Part shown: positions 42,801 through 52,935 of the stretch, one piece after another
Numbering within the stretch: the first letter of the stretch is position 1
How the letters are laid out: each line of letters starts with the position of its first letter
Origin: Maniola hyperantus
Lineage: Eukaryota > Arthropoda > Insecta > Lepidoptera > Nymphalidae
Direction: 5' to 3'
DNA length: 64,000 nucleotides
Assembly (NCBI RefSeq): GCF_902806685.2
Contig: NC_048545.1
Location: 7,737,852 to 7,801,851 of the forward strand
Notes under the pieces: model-generated
Seen by the model: the letters and a program-made list of their open reading frames with translations, nothing else
Told to the model about the DNA's origin: nothing
The model's database searches: none
Program-made: the position numbers and the translations under genes

Positions 42801-45800
42801 ATTTTAGTTGTCAGAGTTGGACTTTGACACGCACGCATTTGTCATTGTTCAAAATTCTCTCTCGCGTTAAATTAATTAAGTATCAGATTATAGCTTAGCT
42901 AATCTTTATTATTTGAGATAGGTAGGTAGTTTCTTAATCGTGATATTTAATTCGGTGATTGTGATATAGTTAGAACAGTAATTGTTCGATGCTAATGTAC
43001 GTTGTGTTAAATCGTAACATCTAGTGCCATCCGGTGACTTTGCCTGCAAAGCACTATTAATAATGTTCGCGTAGTTGTTTGACGAATATGGAATACTAAT
43101 TATTGGTGAATATTAGAGTAGTTCGTGAGTTAACGTTTGGCTCAGTGGATAGATTATTATAAGGACATCCGTTAAGGTTATTTCTGCAGACGCTAGTGAT
43201 TTAGAGTGTAATATTGGAGATATACCGGCAGTTGAGATAATGATTAGTTTGAAGTGATAGTTTAGTGTGATAGTAACTTGAAGTTAACTTTGATAGTAGG
43301 TACCCGCTTTAGAATCGTATAACCCGGTTGGTAAAGAATCATTGATGACTCTCGTGTAATGTTGAAATGGATTAGACAATGAGTTGCCCATGAGATCGAA
43401 TAGCTTACATTCTACCTGGTTTCTGTTGTGATCGCTTATTTGGGTGGATAGTAGTCGTGGCGCGTGTGGCGCACGATGCTATGGTGTTCTGTATGCAGAT
43501 GTGCACAGAGTGGAGAAGGTAGAGCTATTGCGATATTCTGAATTAGTAATGAGAAGTCAATTATAAGATCTGGTTTAGATCGTAAGAGAGTCGATGCAAT
43601 GATCCTTTTAAGAGCGTTCATGAAGTTGTGATTGATTACCTTGAGATGATTAGATAACGGAGTAGGTCGTGACTTGATTGAGAGGTTGCAATAGCAATTG
43701 CGCCCTAATCACACGATGTAGTGTTTAGCTTAGGTTAGCTAGTTTAGAGTGAGGTGAGGGGTCGCTGTGAGGGGTGGTTGGAGGCGACCATAGGTAGGGT
43801 TAGGTTAGGGTGATCTGGTTGTGTTACGTTGATGGTTTCCATGTGCGATACGTTACTGAGAACTATTTGTAAAGAACATGGATTAAAGTACCTACTTATT
43901 AATTACTACCTTCTGATGTCGGCTAAAGATGAATAATAATTATCAGCCATCCTCCTGTTCTCCGACATATAGATAACGTACCTATACCTACTGAATATTT
44001 AATATTTTATAACTTATAAAATCTAAGAACTAGTAGGCTTCATTTCAAAACATTGCATGATTTCGATTAGGTACGTGAATAGCTATACCTAGGTAAACGA
44101 GTATGTTTATGTAGAAATGTGAAGAGGAGAGCGAGAGAGTAAATATCTACTCTACTCTATTAATTAATTCCATGTCGTTGATCAAAGGGCTCGTCTCGTT
44201 ATATCAGAAAGCACTACGTAGGATTTTAAAAGTGAAGGAGAAAGTTGTTAAGAGAGCTATATAGTAGGGCTAGTAGGTGGGTACCTCTTCTGTATTACAT
44301 AACTACATTTGAGTTGAGGCAGGTATTTATGAAAAGTATCTAAACACGAGTATATTTTCAGATATATCTGGTAATATTGTATAATATGTAAAATAACACT
44401 ATATTACAATGTTAATGCACATAGTCACTACCTACCAACCTTTGTTTTATTCAATTTTACATTACGGACAAATTAAAAATTTCAAACACAGTTTATTGTT
44501 CTTTATATTTAGTTTACATTTAGTTACCCATATTGGTATTATATGTCGCCATCACTACCCATATTATAAATGCAAAAGTATGTTTGTTTATTGGTTTGTT
44601 GTTTGTGCAACAATCACGTGGCACGAGATTTTTAAAACGTAAATTTAACACGCGGACGAAGTCGTAGGCATCAGCTAGTTGTATATAAATGAAGAAAATA
44701 TTATCTTTAGTCTTATGTAGAGCAAAGTATAGTTAGCAATCAGTATAGAGCTTCCTATAAAATGCTATAGTTACTGTCCGTTACTAGCGGTACGATCCTG
44801 AATTTTTTATGTAAACAGGCACCTACACAAAATACGGTCCAGCAGCAGCAACAACATTCAGGTGTAGGTATTTTGTCATATAGTCAATAGAGAGATTTGG
44901 AGCTTAAAAATATTGCCGTTGCTAAGTTTGTTACTCTACCTACATCTAAGACATTAACAAACAAAGGCACTTTGAACTCAAGCACTCTTCTGTACGTGAC
45001 TGGATATAAGCGAGCTACCACATCCCCTAATTAATCATCGTACAAGTTTATATCAACTTCGATGCTAGAGTCTACATCTAATAAACGCTGGGAGTAATTA
45101 TTATATCAATTTGATTCAAAAATTTATTACAGGTCCTCTTTATTTTATCTACAGTACCTACAATGCAAGACAGGTAAGCTCGAGAGAAATTGCAGTCAAA
45201 AATAGTTGTAATCTCGCAGAGATACCTACTAATAGTTGAATTACGTAATTGTTATAGCCTTAACAAATGTAGCCTTCGTGTGAATGCCTAATGAGCAATG
45301 TACCTACCTAAGTAAGACCACGTGAGGCTATGTCTATGATTCTTTACCTATACATGTATGGAAGGTTACCTAGTTATTTTTGTGGAAAATAATAACTATA
45401 TCTATACTAATTTTATAAAGAGGTAAAGTTTGTAAGTTTGTTTGTAGGAAGTAATCTCTGGAACTACTGAAATGATTTTCAAAATTCTTTCACCAGTAGA
45501 AAGCTACATTATTCCTGAGTGACATCGGCTATAATTTATTTTCAAAAAAAATTAGAGATCCCTACGAAAATTATAACAAGCTACCCGTGCGAAGCCGGGA
45601 CAGGTCGCTAGTATTACTTATATATTATTGTGAAGAACAATCATCTTATGGAATTATTCAAAGAATTAATTATTATTTTCGTAAATGCTTTATCAATTAT
45701 TGATTTTCAAAGCCCATTCTAAGTTAGCAATTAGGTAAGTAACATTAATTTTTTGTTTATCTTAAATCGGTAGTCATGCATGATATTTTAAATAGTTTAT

Positions 45801-46944
45801 TATTTCGACCTTTATTTAAGTTACGAGCGGTTCGCCCCGGCTTCTCACGAACGAGTGGAAATTACCAAAAATTCTAATGAAGAAATGAGAAGTGCATTAT
45901 TTTCATACAAAAATACCATCCAAAATTTCGACCTTTCCGGTGGATTTTTGACAAAATTCATATAAACCTTTTCCCGATAAAATTTATGACCACAGCAAAT
46001 AAATAGCCAAGTCGGTCGGAATGTTCTCAAGTGATGATCTTCCATACAATCATGCGGCAAATGATTTTTATTTAAAGACTAGCTGCCCTGGCGAACTTCG
46101 TACCTCCTAACAGTCGGTTCAAATTTTTAAAATTTTTCTATTCGTAAAAACCATCCTCGTACTTCAAGGAATATTATAAAAAAAGAATTAGCGAAATCGG
46201 TTCAGCTGTTCTCGAGATTTGCGATGAGCAACACATTTAGTGATTTATTTTTATATTATAGATATATAAATAATATTGTGATTTTTTTTTATTGTGAATT
46301 CAATACTACCAGGCACTTCCGGAAATTTCAGGCTGATGCTTTAAAGCTCGCAAAAATAAAATGGTTACATAATATAGTCTGAGCCGTAATTTTTAATCGA
46401 CTTCAAAAAAAGGAGGAGGTTCTCAATTCGTCGGAATCTTTTTTTTTAATATATATTATGATATGATACTCAGGAAATTTACATAAAAATCAGCACTCAG
46501 TATTAAAAAAAAGCACTCAGACATTAAGAAAAGTGAGTAATGTTTTTACGTGCCATTCCTTTAAATTGGCCCGAGGTACAAGCTAGTAAATAATATATGC
46601 GTAAATTGAAAGTACACACTAGCATTACTCTATCCATTTTTTCACTCATTTCACATTCTCACTTTTGTTTTTCAGAGAATGAGGAACGTCTGGTGGCAAT
46701 GGGATCTTGTACCTACATGAATTGTCCTTGTGATTTTGATAAAACGAGTGGGAGTACGTTACCAATTAGCTTCATAGAGACAAACGTCCTCCTACAATTA
46801 GTTTTAACAAGAGTTCTTAAGACTTATGGCTTGGATAGCAGGGTTAACAGAATCGCCCCAGTTTATGAAAAGTATTTTTACAATTATCATATCAGAAGTC
46901 TGATCACTGCCCCTGTAAGAAATGGTATTCATTCCGTGAATTAA
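33718..46944 (+). CDS. Probable two-exon small protein gene, unrecognised, very large intron
   Basis: The start exon is 33718-33803 (acceptor gttttacag, ATG at 33737) and encodes MADVNNSPSTEEEKKRVDKH NT, with donor ACAG|GTAAAT at phase 1. The last exon is 46676-46944 (acceptor tttgtttttcag) and continues the frame with ENEERLVAMGSCTYMNCPCD to a TAA. The product would be 111 residues: a charged N-terminus, a Cys cluster (CTYMNCPC), then a hydrophobic stretch around IETNVLLQLVLTRVLKTYG. The intron of about 12.9 kb contains the 3.94 kb tandem array, so unseen internal exons are possible. No family is recognised. Alternatively the second exon reads from an ATG at 46597 through the pyrimidine tract as a signal-peptide-like leader, and the two parts are unrelated. 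Confidence 0.4.
34310..34834 (+). repeat. TE copy that the tandem array interrupts
   Basis: From 'agcatctgcccgcggcttcg' to 'gtcagtcagtcaggac' and an (AT)n tail. The array begins within this tail at 34835, and AT-rich sequence 'tatagataacg' resumes after 43967. Confidence 0.75.
34835..36091 (+). repeat. R copy 1 (LTR-like, 1257 bp)
   Basis: Begins TGGAGGGTCGATATTG, ends CTCCGACA. An ATTAAA near 36007 could be a poly(A) signal. No ORF of note. Contains 'gggttaggttaggg' near 35920. Confidence 0.8.
36034..36098. repeat. 13-bp inverted repeat spanning the R/I junction
   Basis: CTTCTGATGTCGG (36034-36046) pairs with CCGACATCAGAAG (36086-36098). The right arm crosses the end of R at 36091. Repeated in unit 2; cut in the partial third copy. 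Confidence 0.88.
37212..37583 (+). pseudogene. Decayed LINE reverse transcriptase fragment, unit 1
   Basis: Encodes PIAIIFLDVTKAFDFVNHKI LLDKLDGYGVARRAYEWIES, with YLNGLKM, the conserved 'FLDLxKAFDxVNHxxLLxKL' block of non-LTR (jockey/CR1-like) reverse transcriptases. Further pieces in other frames: SDHDATW of an endonuclease near 36625, LFADDRIMLK (catalytic FADD) near 37685. The frame is broken, so it is inactive. Confidence 0.82.
38134..38263 (+). pseudogene. LINE ORF2 C-terminal remnant, unit 1
   Basis: DVYKEELSELLLEKCYCDVK EYLIYKN resembles the C-terminal 'LLxKCYYSVxEYL' motif that ends jockey-type ORF2. It shows the LINE body runs to about here. Confidence 0.65.
38266..38400 (+). repeat. 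Minisatellite 'aaacggcgaggtggc', unit 1
   Basis: Five variants of '(a)ggcgaggtggc' alternate with 'catttagatgat' and 'tgtt' between 38266 and 38400. It follows the LINE C-terminus. Confidence 0.8.
38772..40028 (+). repeat. R copy 2 (LTR-like, 1257 bp)
   Basis: Same length as copy 1; one substitution seen, G at 39711 where copies 1 and 3 have T. Confidence 0.85.
41151..41522 (+). pseudogene. Decayed LINE reverse transcriptase fragment, unit 2
   Basis: Identical in translation to 37212-37583, including KAFDFVNHKILLDKL; the broken frame is shared, so decay came before the duplication. Confidence 0.82.
42073..42340 (+). pseudogene. LINE C-terminal remnant and minisatellite, unit 2
   Basis: Repeats the LLLEKCYCDVKEYL remnant and the 'ggcgaggtggc' minisatellite of unit 1 without visible change. 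Confidence 0.75.
42711..43967 (+). repeat. R copy 3 (terminal, followed by unique DNA)
   Basis: Ends exactly at CCGACA like the other copies, then 'tatagataacg'. The five bases left of copy 1 are tatat and right of copy 3 tatag, so a target duplication is possible but obscured by the AT run. Confidence 0.85.
44540..44685 (-). repeat. TE of the 'cgtccgcgtgg' family, reverse
   Basis: 'ctacccatattataaatgca' to 'acacgcggacgaagtcgtag'. Confidence 0.75.
45400..45612 (+). repeat. Interspersed TE fragment
   Basis: 'actaattttataaagaggta' through 'cccgtgcgaagccgggacag'; a related piece is at 52195-52385. Typical TE-family ending in 'gaagccgggacaggtcgcta'. Confidence 0.68.
45840..46265. repeat. Two adjoining TE fragments
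   Basis: 45840-46070 shares sequence with 340-490. 46080-46265 carries 'actagctgccctggcgaact' and 'cggttcagctgttctcgaga', a common TE tail. Confidence 0.62.
46676..46944 (+). CDS. Candidate terminal exon of unrecognised small gene
   Basis: An excellent pyrimidine tract and TTTCAG precede 88 codons open in the frame demanded by the 33803 donor (G plus AG gives Glu). Ends APVRNGIHSVN-stop. No close AATAAA is seen. Confidence 0.42.
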
Positions 46945-48659
46945 TTTTATTATTATCAGCATTGTTACTTGTGTTATTCTTGTTATTAATACTATATTGG
47001 TATGACATCTTTATTGAAACAGATTTATTGTTAGGTCCTACGTATTATCTTCATAACATACGAGTAAAATTATGTACTTACTTACCTACCTATTCTTACA
47101 AAAATTGATTTATAATGCGAAAAGAAGTTGTAGTAGGCATATAATATTATATAGAATTAGATTTTGCAATAGGTTTCGTTGACCGTGCTAATGTGGCTGC
47201 AAATAGATCTGTTGTAGGTGGTAACTCTAAGAATAGGTATCTTACCTACTTTTCTTCTCTGAAAATCATTATCATAGTTATATCTATATATTTTTTGGCT
47301 AACATTTTAAGTAAGCATATATTTATATCTAGATATTTACAAGCTTTATTACATCGTCATCTTTCAAAACTAAAATTTGTTTGGTAAATTTTATCACTAT
47401 TCATGTACCTGCCTACTTAATGCGCTACAGATTTTTAATACGATAAGATAACATAGTTTCAATGCTCTTTATTATATTTGTGTGGTAGATACGAGATTTT
47501 GTCATGCGCCCTCTATTTTCATAAAGTACTTATATGTTGCACCGTTATCTTTATCCCAAGCTAATCTCAATGACAAGCTGGGCTATTTCGATCTATTTAC
47601 AAGTCATTTCAAGCTCTCTATTAAATTATTTATTGACGCAGCATCATGGATTATTTCTGTCGACGACACAACTTTGTCAATGTGATGATATCGTTGTAAC
47701 TGTGTCGATGCAACTTACGCATCCAGATCTGAGTCAATTTGGATGCCTGATTTGATTTTACCCTAACGAGCTTAAAAAGAATTGGTTCTAGTATCAAACC
47801 ATTACGAAACGACGTTATTTTAATGTTATTCCGTTACAAACTCGGATGACATATCAATAACCAGTTACGAAAAGACGAAGGATAAATCTTATTTCGTAGC
47901 TGGTTGCGAAACATTGGTTAACAACGTGGACGGAACCAAAAGAATTAGGTACGTCTAAAACAAATGATTGATGTAGGAGGTAGGTAGCATTTGTGAAAAA
48001 TATCGCAAAAGTCAATCTAAGGTTAACCAGGGTGACGACACTTCCTAGTTTACTAGGAATCCAAAGCCGTGCCTGACACAGACCGCGCCGTGCAGATTTC
48101 ATGCAACCCTGCTAATTGCTAATAATAATTAGCCCCATTTGTTACCCCGATAACGTTTGACAAAGAATTTCACTTTGAAACTTTTTGTCTTTGTTATTAT
48201 GGCTGATGCTAATTTTAAAATGTTGGAATAAAATGAAACTCGTTCGTGAGCTACCCAAACATAAAAAATCAAAAACTCTATTCCGAACGTGGGTGGTCGT
48301 TTGAATTTCATCATTTTACTGATAAGCTATGCTTTAAGCTATTTTTATCATGAGCTTTAGGACTCCATTTAAGAAATAACTCTTTCTACGTTGTATTCCT
48401 GGTTCGTGGTCTTTTCCACTAATCACACATCAATGGTGATCGGGATAACAATACGCTGGGCTCTCAAATTCTTCCACAAACGACTCTAGACTAACGTGCT
48501 CTTCAACGTCAATACCCCAGTTACTAACTTGGGTAAACGTTACTAATATAATATATTCAAGGACCCTGAAATATAAATATCAGGGATTTTCTGGAAAAAA
48601 ACTGATTTAATACACTGAATTGCTACCAGGCTACATTCACTACAACGGCAGTAGCAACG

Positions 48660-48805
48660 GGTCAACGTAATTTTTTGCATGGATATATTTAAAGACCTGG
48701 AGAGTAACAAAGGTTTCTCTATATCCCGGATAATCTAAGAGGTCCCGCGGGATTTTTAAAACCTAAATCCACGCGGACGAATCTCGGGTATCAGCTAGTA
48801 GCTAT
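48660..48805 (-). repeat. TE of the 'cgtccgcgtgg' family, reverse
   Basis: 'ctatatcccggataatctaa' to 'ccacgcggacgaatctcggg'. Confidence 0.72.
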
Positions 48806-49271
48806 ATAATATTGTTATAATGTGTATTGTATCAGAATTCATCAATCACAAAAAATTCGAACGTAACTTAATGTACCGGTGAAAAACTTTCGTTCACAGC
48901 AAATTATGTTCCTAATATTTTCTTAACTACTGGCGAATGACTAGCATCTTTGATACATCAATATTCGCAAAGTTAACTGTCAGAAGATAGTATTCATAAC
49001 AAGTACCTACTAAATAATGTGGCTTAGAAAAGCTATTGATCCTCGTTCCATTATTGACTTGCTATTATTAATTAAATTTATTAACAGGCCAGTTTATTGT
49101 ATTGTACCTCGGAAAGAAAGAAAAAACTACCCTCTGCAATACAGGTTTCTTACTCTTATATGTAACATGTCCACGTTTATGTTTATAGTAAAATAGTTAA
49201 TCTTATTCCCATGAAAACCAGAGCCTCAAATATTGTAAAATATCTTGTTGCATGCCTCTACCGTACCTATG

Positions 49272-49398
49272 GAAAAAAAACCGGCCAAGTGCATGTCAGA
49301 CTCCCGCACCGAGGGTTCCGTATTACAGTCGTATTTTTTCGACATTTTGCACAATAAATCAGGGTTCCTTTTTTCCTTTTGAGGTACGGAACCCTAAT
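49272..49398 (+). repeat. Short copy of the 'gagggttccgt' family
   Basis: 'aaaccggccaagtgcatgtc' to 'ttgaggtacggaaccctaat', internally deleted relative to 4935-5369. Confidence 0.78.
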
Positions 49399-50063
49399 TA
49401 ACTGCACCTCTTGAGGAATATACATAATACAATTATTATGGCATCACAAGCCTAGCTCCATGTTATAAATTATCACTAAGTTTTTACTTTTTATTTTTAT
49501 GAAACGGGTCTAACGGGTTAACGGGTGACGGGTTTTGAACTTATACAGAAATCTCAGACATGAGACAATTCAATGCGTTGTCACGTGTCTATTTGTTATT
49601 TATCACTAGGAGATAGGAGTTGCAAATAGGTAGTATTTATTAAGTAAACACTTATTGATGTTGTATAACGTATTATAAACACTTAAAAATTGATGCTGTC
49701 CATAAGGCATCTTCTTGTCGTCAGTTCTTGCCACATGCTCGCCATTAATTAAGGCTCTCTCAGCGAAGTGCCATATCTGCTGAAAATTCTCAGTTTTCGC
49801 AGCTCTCTGATACTTAGCTTAGCTTTAATTAAATATAAAGTATATATAGGTACTAAACTAAATAATATATGTACTAAACATTAAATTTAATACCAAGAAA
49901 CCGATTATGAGTTGATCGGTCGCTGATTTTAAAATCGTACCTATATCGCGATTCGTGTGACCCATCTACAACATAATACTTATGTACTTACTTATTATAT
50001 TATTATTTAGTAGTAGACACAATCAAGTAATAACTCACTTTGCTGAATCAATTACCTACATCA

Positions 50064-50535
50064 TCATCATCGTCATGATCAACCCATATTTTAGCGATAC
50101 GGTCTGGCCGCCTATAGTACAAACATCTTTATTGTATAAATTTGGTGTAAGTACAATAAATAATATTTTACTTTACTTTTACTTTACCCCTCTCAGAATG
50201 AGAAAAGCTTGAGTATATAGTCTATCACGCTGCCTGGCCAAGTTTGGCAGACTTCAGACATCTTTGAGAACATTATAAAGAACTCTCAAACATGCAGGTT
50301 ATCTCATGATTTTTTCCTTTACCGTAGTAAGGTACATAACTCTGATACGGATTGGCAGACTTCACACACCTTTGAGAAGAGAACTCTCAAGCATGCAGGT
50401 TTCTTTGGGATATTTTCTTTCACCGTTCGAGCAAGTGAGTTTATTGCTAACGCATATAACTCCTTAAAGTTAGAGTTGTGTACCCGAGATCGAAGCTCGG
50501 ACCCTCCGACTTGGAGCCTGCAGGCCGACGTCTTT
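50064..50535 (-). repeat. SINE fragments, reverse, partly duplicated
   Basis: Starts 'catcatcatcgtcatgatca'. The segment 'ttggcagacttcacacacct' appears twice (near 50245 and 50350), suggesting two overlapping copies. Confidence 0.68.
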
Positions 50536-50570
50536 ATGATCTCACCGCTTGGAATTAATTCACGTACCTA

Positions 50571-50750
50571 CAGTACGCGTCAGAAAATAATGTACATCGA
50601 CCATTAGAAGGAGATAGCGGATTTGTAGAGCATTGTCTATACATATTGTTGAGACCGTCAAAACGACATTTATGTATGAGTGACAGAGACAATGCTCTAC
50701 AAAGTCGAAATGTCATTCTAAAGGCATTATTTTCTGCCGCGTAGGTACTG
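50571..50750. mobile_element. mariner-like MITE, copy 3
   Basis: TA|CAGTACGCGTCAGAAAATAA at the left and GTAGGTACTG|TA at the right; same core as 20712-20870 with a few extra bases near the right end. Confidence 0.8.
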
Positions 50751-52127
50751 TACAGTGAATTTGGGCGCCAGATGAGCAAGGGGCTATCCGCTACAGTAAA
50801 AGGTCATAAGTAGATACGTAGGGACTTTCTGGCGCAGCCGGTTTCTCACGGGTTCTCATTGTTTTTGTAGAATACAATAAAATGTACTTCTTATATGAAC
50901 GTGCATTCCCACTATGATGACATGGGAATAGTAGAAGAAAAACCTTATGTATGCGATTGTATGGAAATATTTAATGGCAATTCGTATTTTGTAATTTACC
51001 CTTAACTTTTTTTTACCTTTTACTACTTTTTATTGTGTAGCTACTTACTTAGTTAGTTGTTTTGGAGGTGCCTAACATCTAATTTTAATAATACTCCAGT
51101 TGTTGACAAGACGAACTTTAATCTGAACTGAACTGCTCAGATATGTAGGCAATTTATTAGTAAACACGATGCATTTAGATACGCTGCCTGTCTAAAATTT
51201 CTGGACTAATTTCTTATCTATGTATATAATATTCTGCCGCCATATATTATATTAGAAAGAAAGCCGTGAACTGCAAAAGAATTATCGTCCAAAAACATGG
51301 GAATTCAGAAAAATATATGTTTCTTAAAAGTTTGGTAGATACATTGCTTTGACCAAACAAAAACTTTACTAAAACCATTAGTTCTACGTAAGTAGCATTC
51401 TGTTTTAGAATTATTAGTTTTTGGGAAATTTTCACGTTTCTTGGAGATACTTAACTCAAAAAAATATTTTTTGCAGGCTTTAACGGCTTCTAAAATATCA
51501 CTACAAAAAATCCCACACTTTGTCAACAAATCGCTACGAATATAATAAGTGGGGGTTATCTTATAAAACTAACTTAGCAACTAGGATTTGAATAATGTAA
51601 TTTTTTTGTATGATTCTGTTGCTGGTTCAATAAAAAAAAGTTATATTAAAATTCCTCTGCCTCATAATGTTGATCCTACCTTACTTTTGCGCAGAGTTCT
51701 AGCACATGAGTAGAGGGCTCTAGTCTAGTCTAGTAGTCATAGACCTTGAGTTACAAGTAGGTATGTACTCGTAAGTACTTACTTCTTTCAGCGTTTGTAA
51801 CATTATTCAAGCACAAAACAACCGTAGCGTGGAGACAAACCTCAGAGTGGACATTCCTATTGTGTTAGTTTAATGCTATAAACACAATTAAAGTCACTTG
51901 TTCTCGTTAAGTGATAATGCAGTGTCTTTGCCCTCTTCAGGCCAGCTTCGTTGGCGGGATTGGCCTATTGTTTGTACTGATTACGAAGCATGCGCTGAGA
52001 TAAAATTAAATGATGCCGTTGATAAAATAAGCATATAGGTATAGGTAGCTAGCTACGTAAGATATCGTAATGTTCGCGGAAATATGGTAAAAATGAGTCT
52101 GATAGGACCATTTACACCAATCAACAC

Positions 52128-52385
52128 TAATCATCATCATCAACATCATGATCAACCCATCGCCGGCTTACTACAGAACACGGGTCTCCTCTACACTAAT
52201 AGGTAAGTAGATATTATAAAGACGTAAACTTTGTAAGTTTGGATGTAGTTGACAATCTCCGAACTTTTGATTCGATTCTGAGAATTCTTTCATTGATAGA
52301 TAGCTACATTATCCCTGAGAGTTTGATAGAGGATTTAAATTACGCAATCACGGGGAAAAGGTAATAACTACTTAAAGCACGTCAC
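52128..52385. repeat. SINE fragment followed by TE fragment
   Basis: 52139-52190 is reverse SINE ('catgatcaacccatcgccgg'). 52195-52385 is related to 45400-45612. Confidence 0.62.
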
Positions 52386-52649
52386 ACTTATAAGGTTTCC
52401 TAATGTTTTTTTTAAAGGTACTCCATTACCTACAATCTACATAAAGAATATAAGAATGAGAGGGGTCCAGACTTCAGAGTGGGTCCAGAACATGAAAAGA
52501 AAGAATAAAATCAGTATAATTAGTATACATACGTACCCACTTTGTGATATAAATGCTGTTCCAAAAATGGGTATCGTAAATTATAGATAGGTAGCCTATA
52601 GACTTTGGATTAAATAGCAAACACATGTAGGTAATAATATTATAAAATA

Positions 52650-52935
52650 CTAAGCTACTATCATTATCATCATCAACATCAGCCTGTGGACGTCCACTGT
52701 TAGACAGGCCTTGCCTAAACAGCGCCAGCACACCCGGTCCTCAGCCTTCCTCATCCAGCCACTTCCCGCCAGCCTCTTTATATCGTCGGTCCATCGTGCT
52801 GGAGGGCGTCCCACACTACGCTTGCTTAAACGCGGTCTCCACTCAAGGACTTTCCGGCTCCAACGGCCATCGCCTCTACGACAGGCATGACCTGCCCACT
52901 GCCACTTCAGCTTGCTAATAGCTAAGCTACTGTAC
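52650..52935 (-). mobile_element. RTE-type LINE 3' fragment, reverse
   Basis: Minus-strand frame encodes KLKWQWAGHACRRGDGRW, VLEWRPRLSKRSVGRPPARW and TDDIKRLAGSGWMRKAEDR, the RTE-clade C-terminal signature. 5'-truncated; relative of 17466-17756. Confidence 0.82.

Larger units (their letters stand above)
34835..43967 (+). repeat. Tandem array of a 3.94 kb unit, 2 full copies plus a 1257 bp partial
   Basis: Order is R-I-R-I-R. R (1257 bp, TGGAGG..CCGACA) lies at 34835-36091, 38772-40028 and 42711-43967. I (about 2.68 kb) lies at 36092-38771 and 40029-42710. Between units 1 and 2 I found one substitution (T to G at 39711) and two single-base homopolymer length changes. The layout resembles LTR-internal-LTR-internal-LTR, with TG..CA ends, but I see no polypurine tract before R and no obvious tRNA primer site. 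Confidence 0.92.

Noticed and set aside
46597..46944. Secreted protein starting at the ATG at 46597
   Set aside because: The hydrophobic leader is encoded by a pyrimidine tract ending TTTCAG, so it more likely reflects an intron end; kept only as an alternative.
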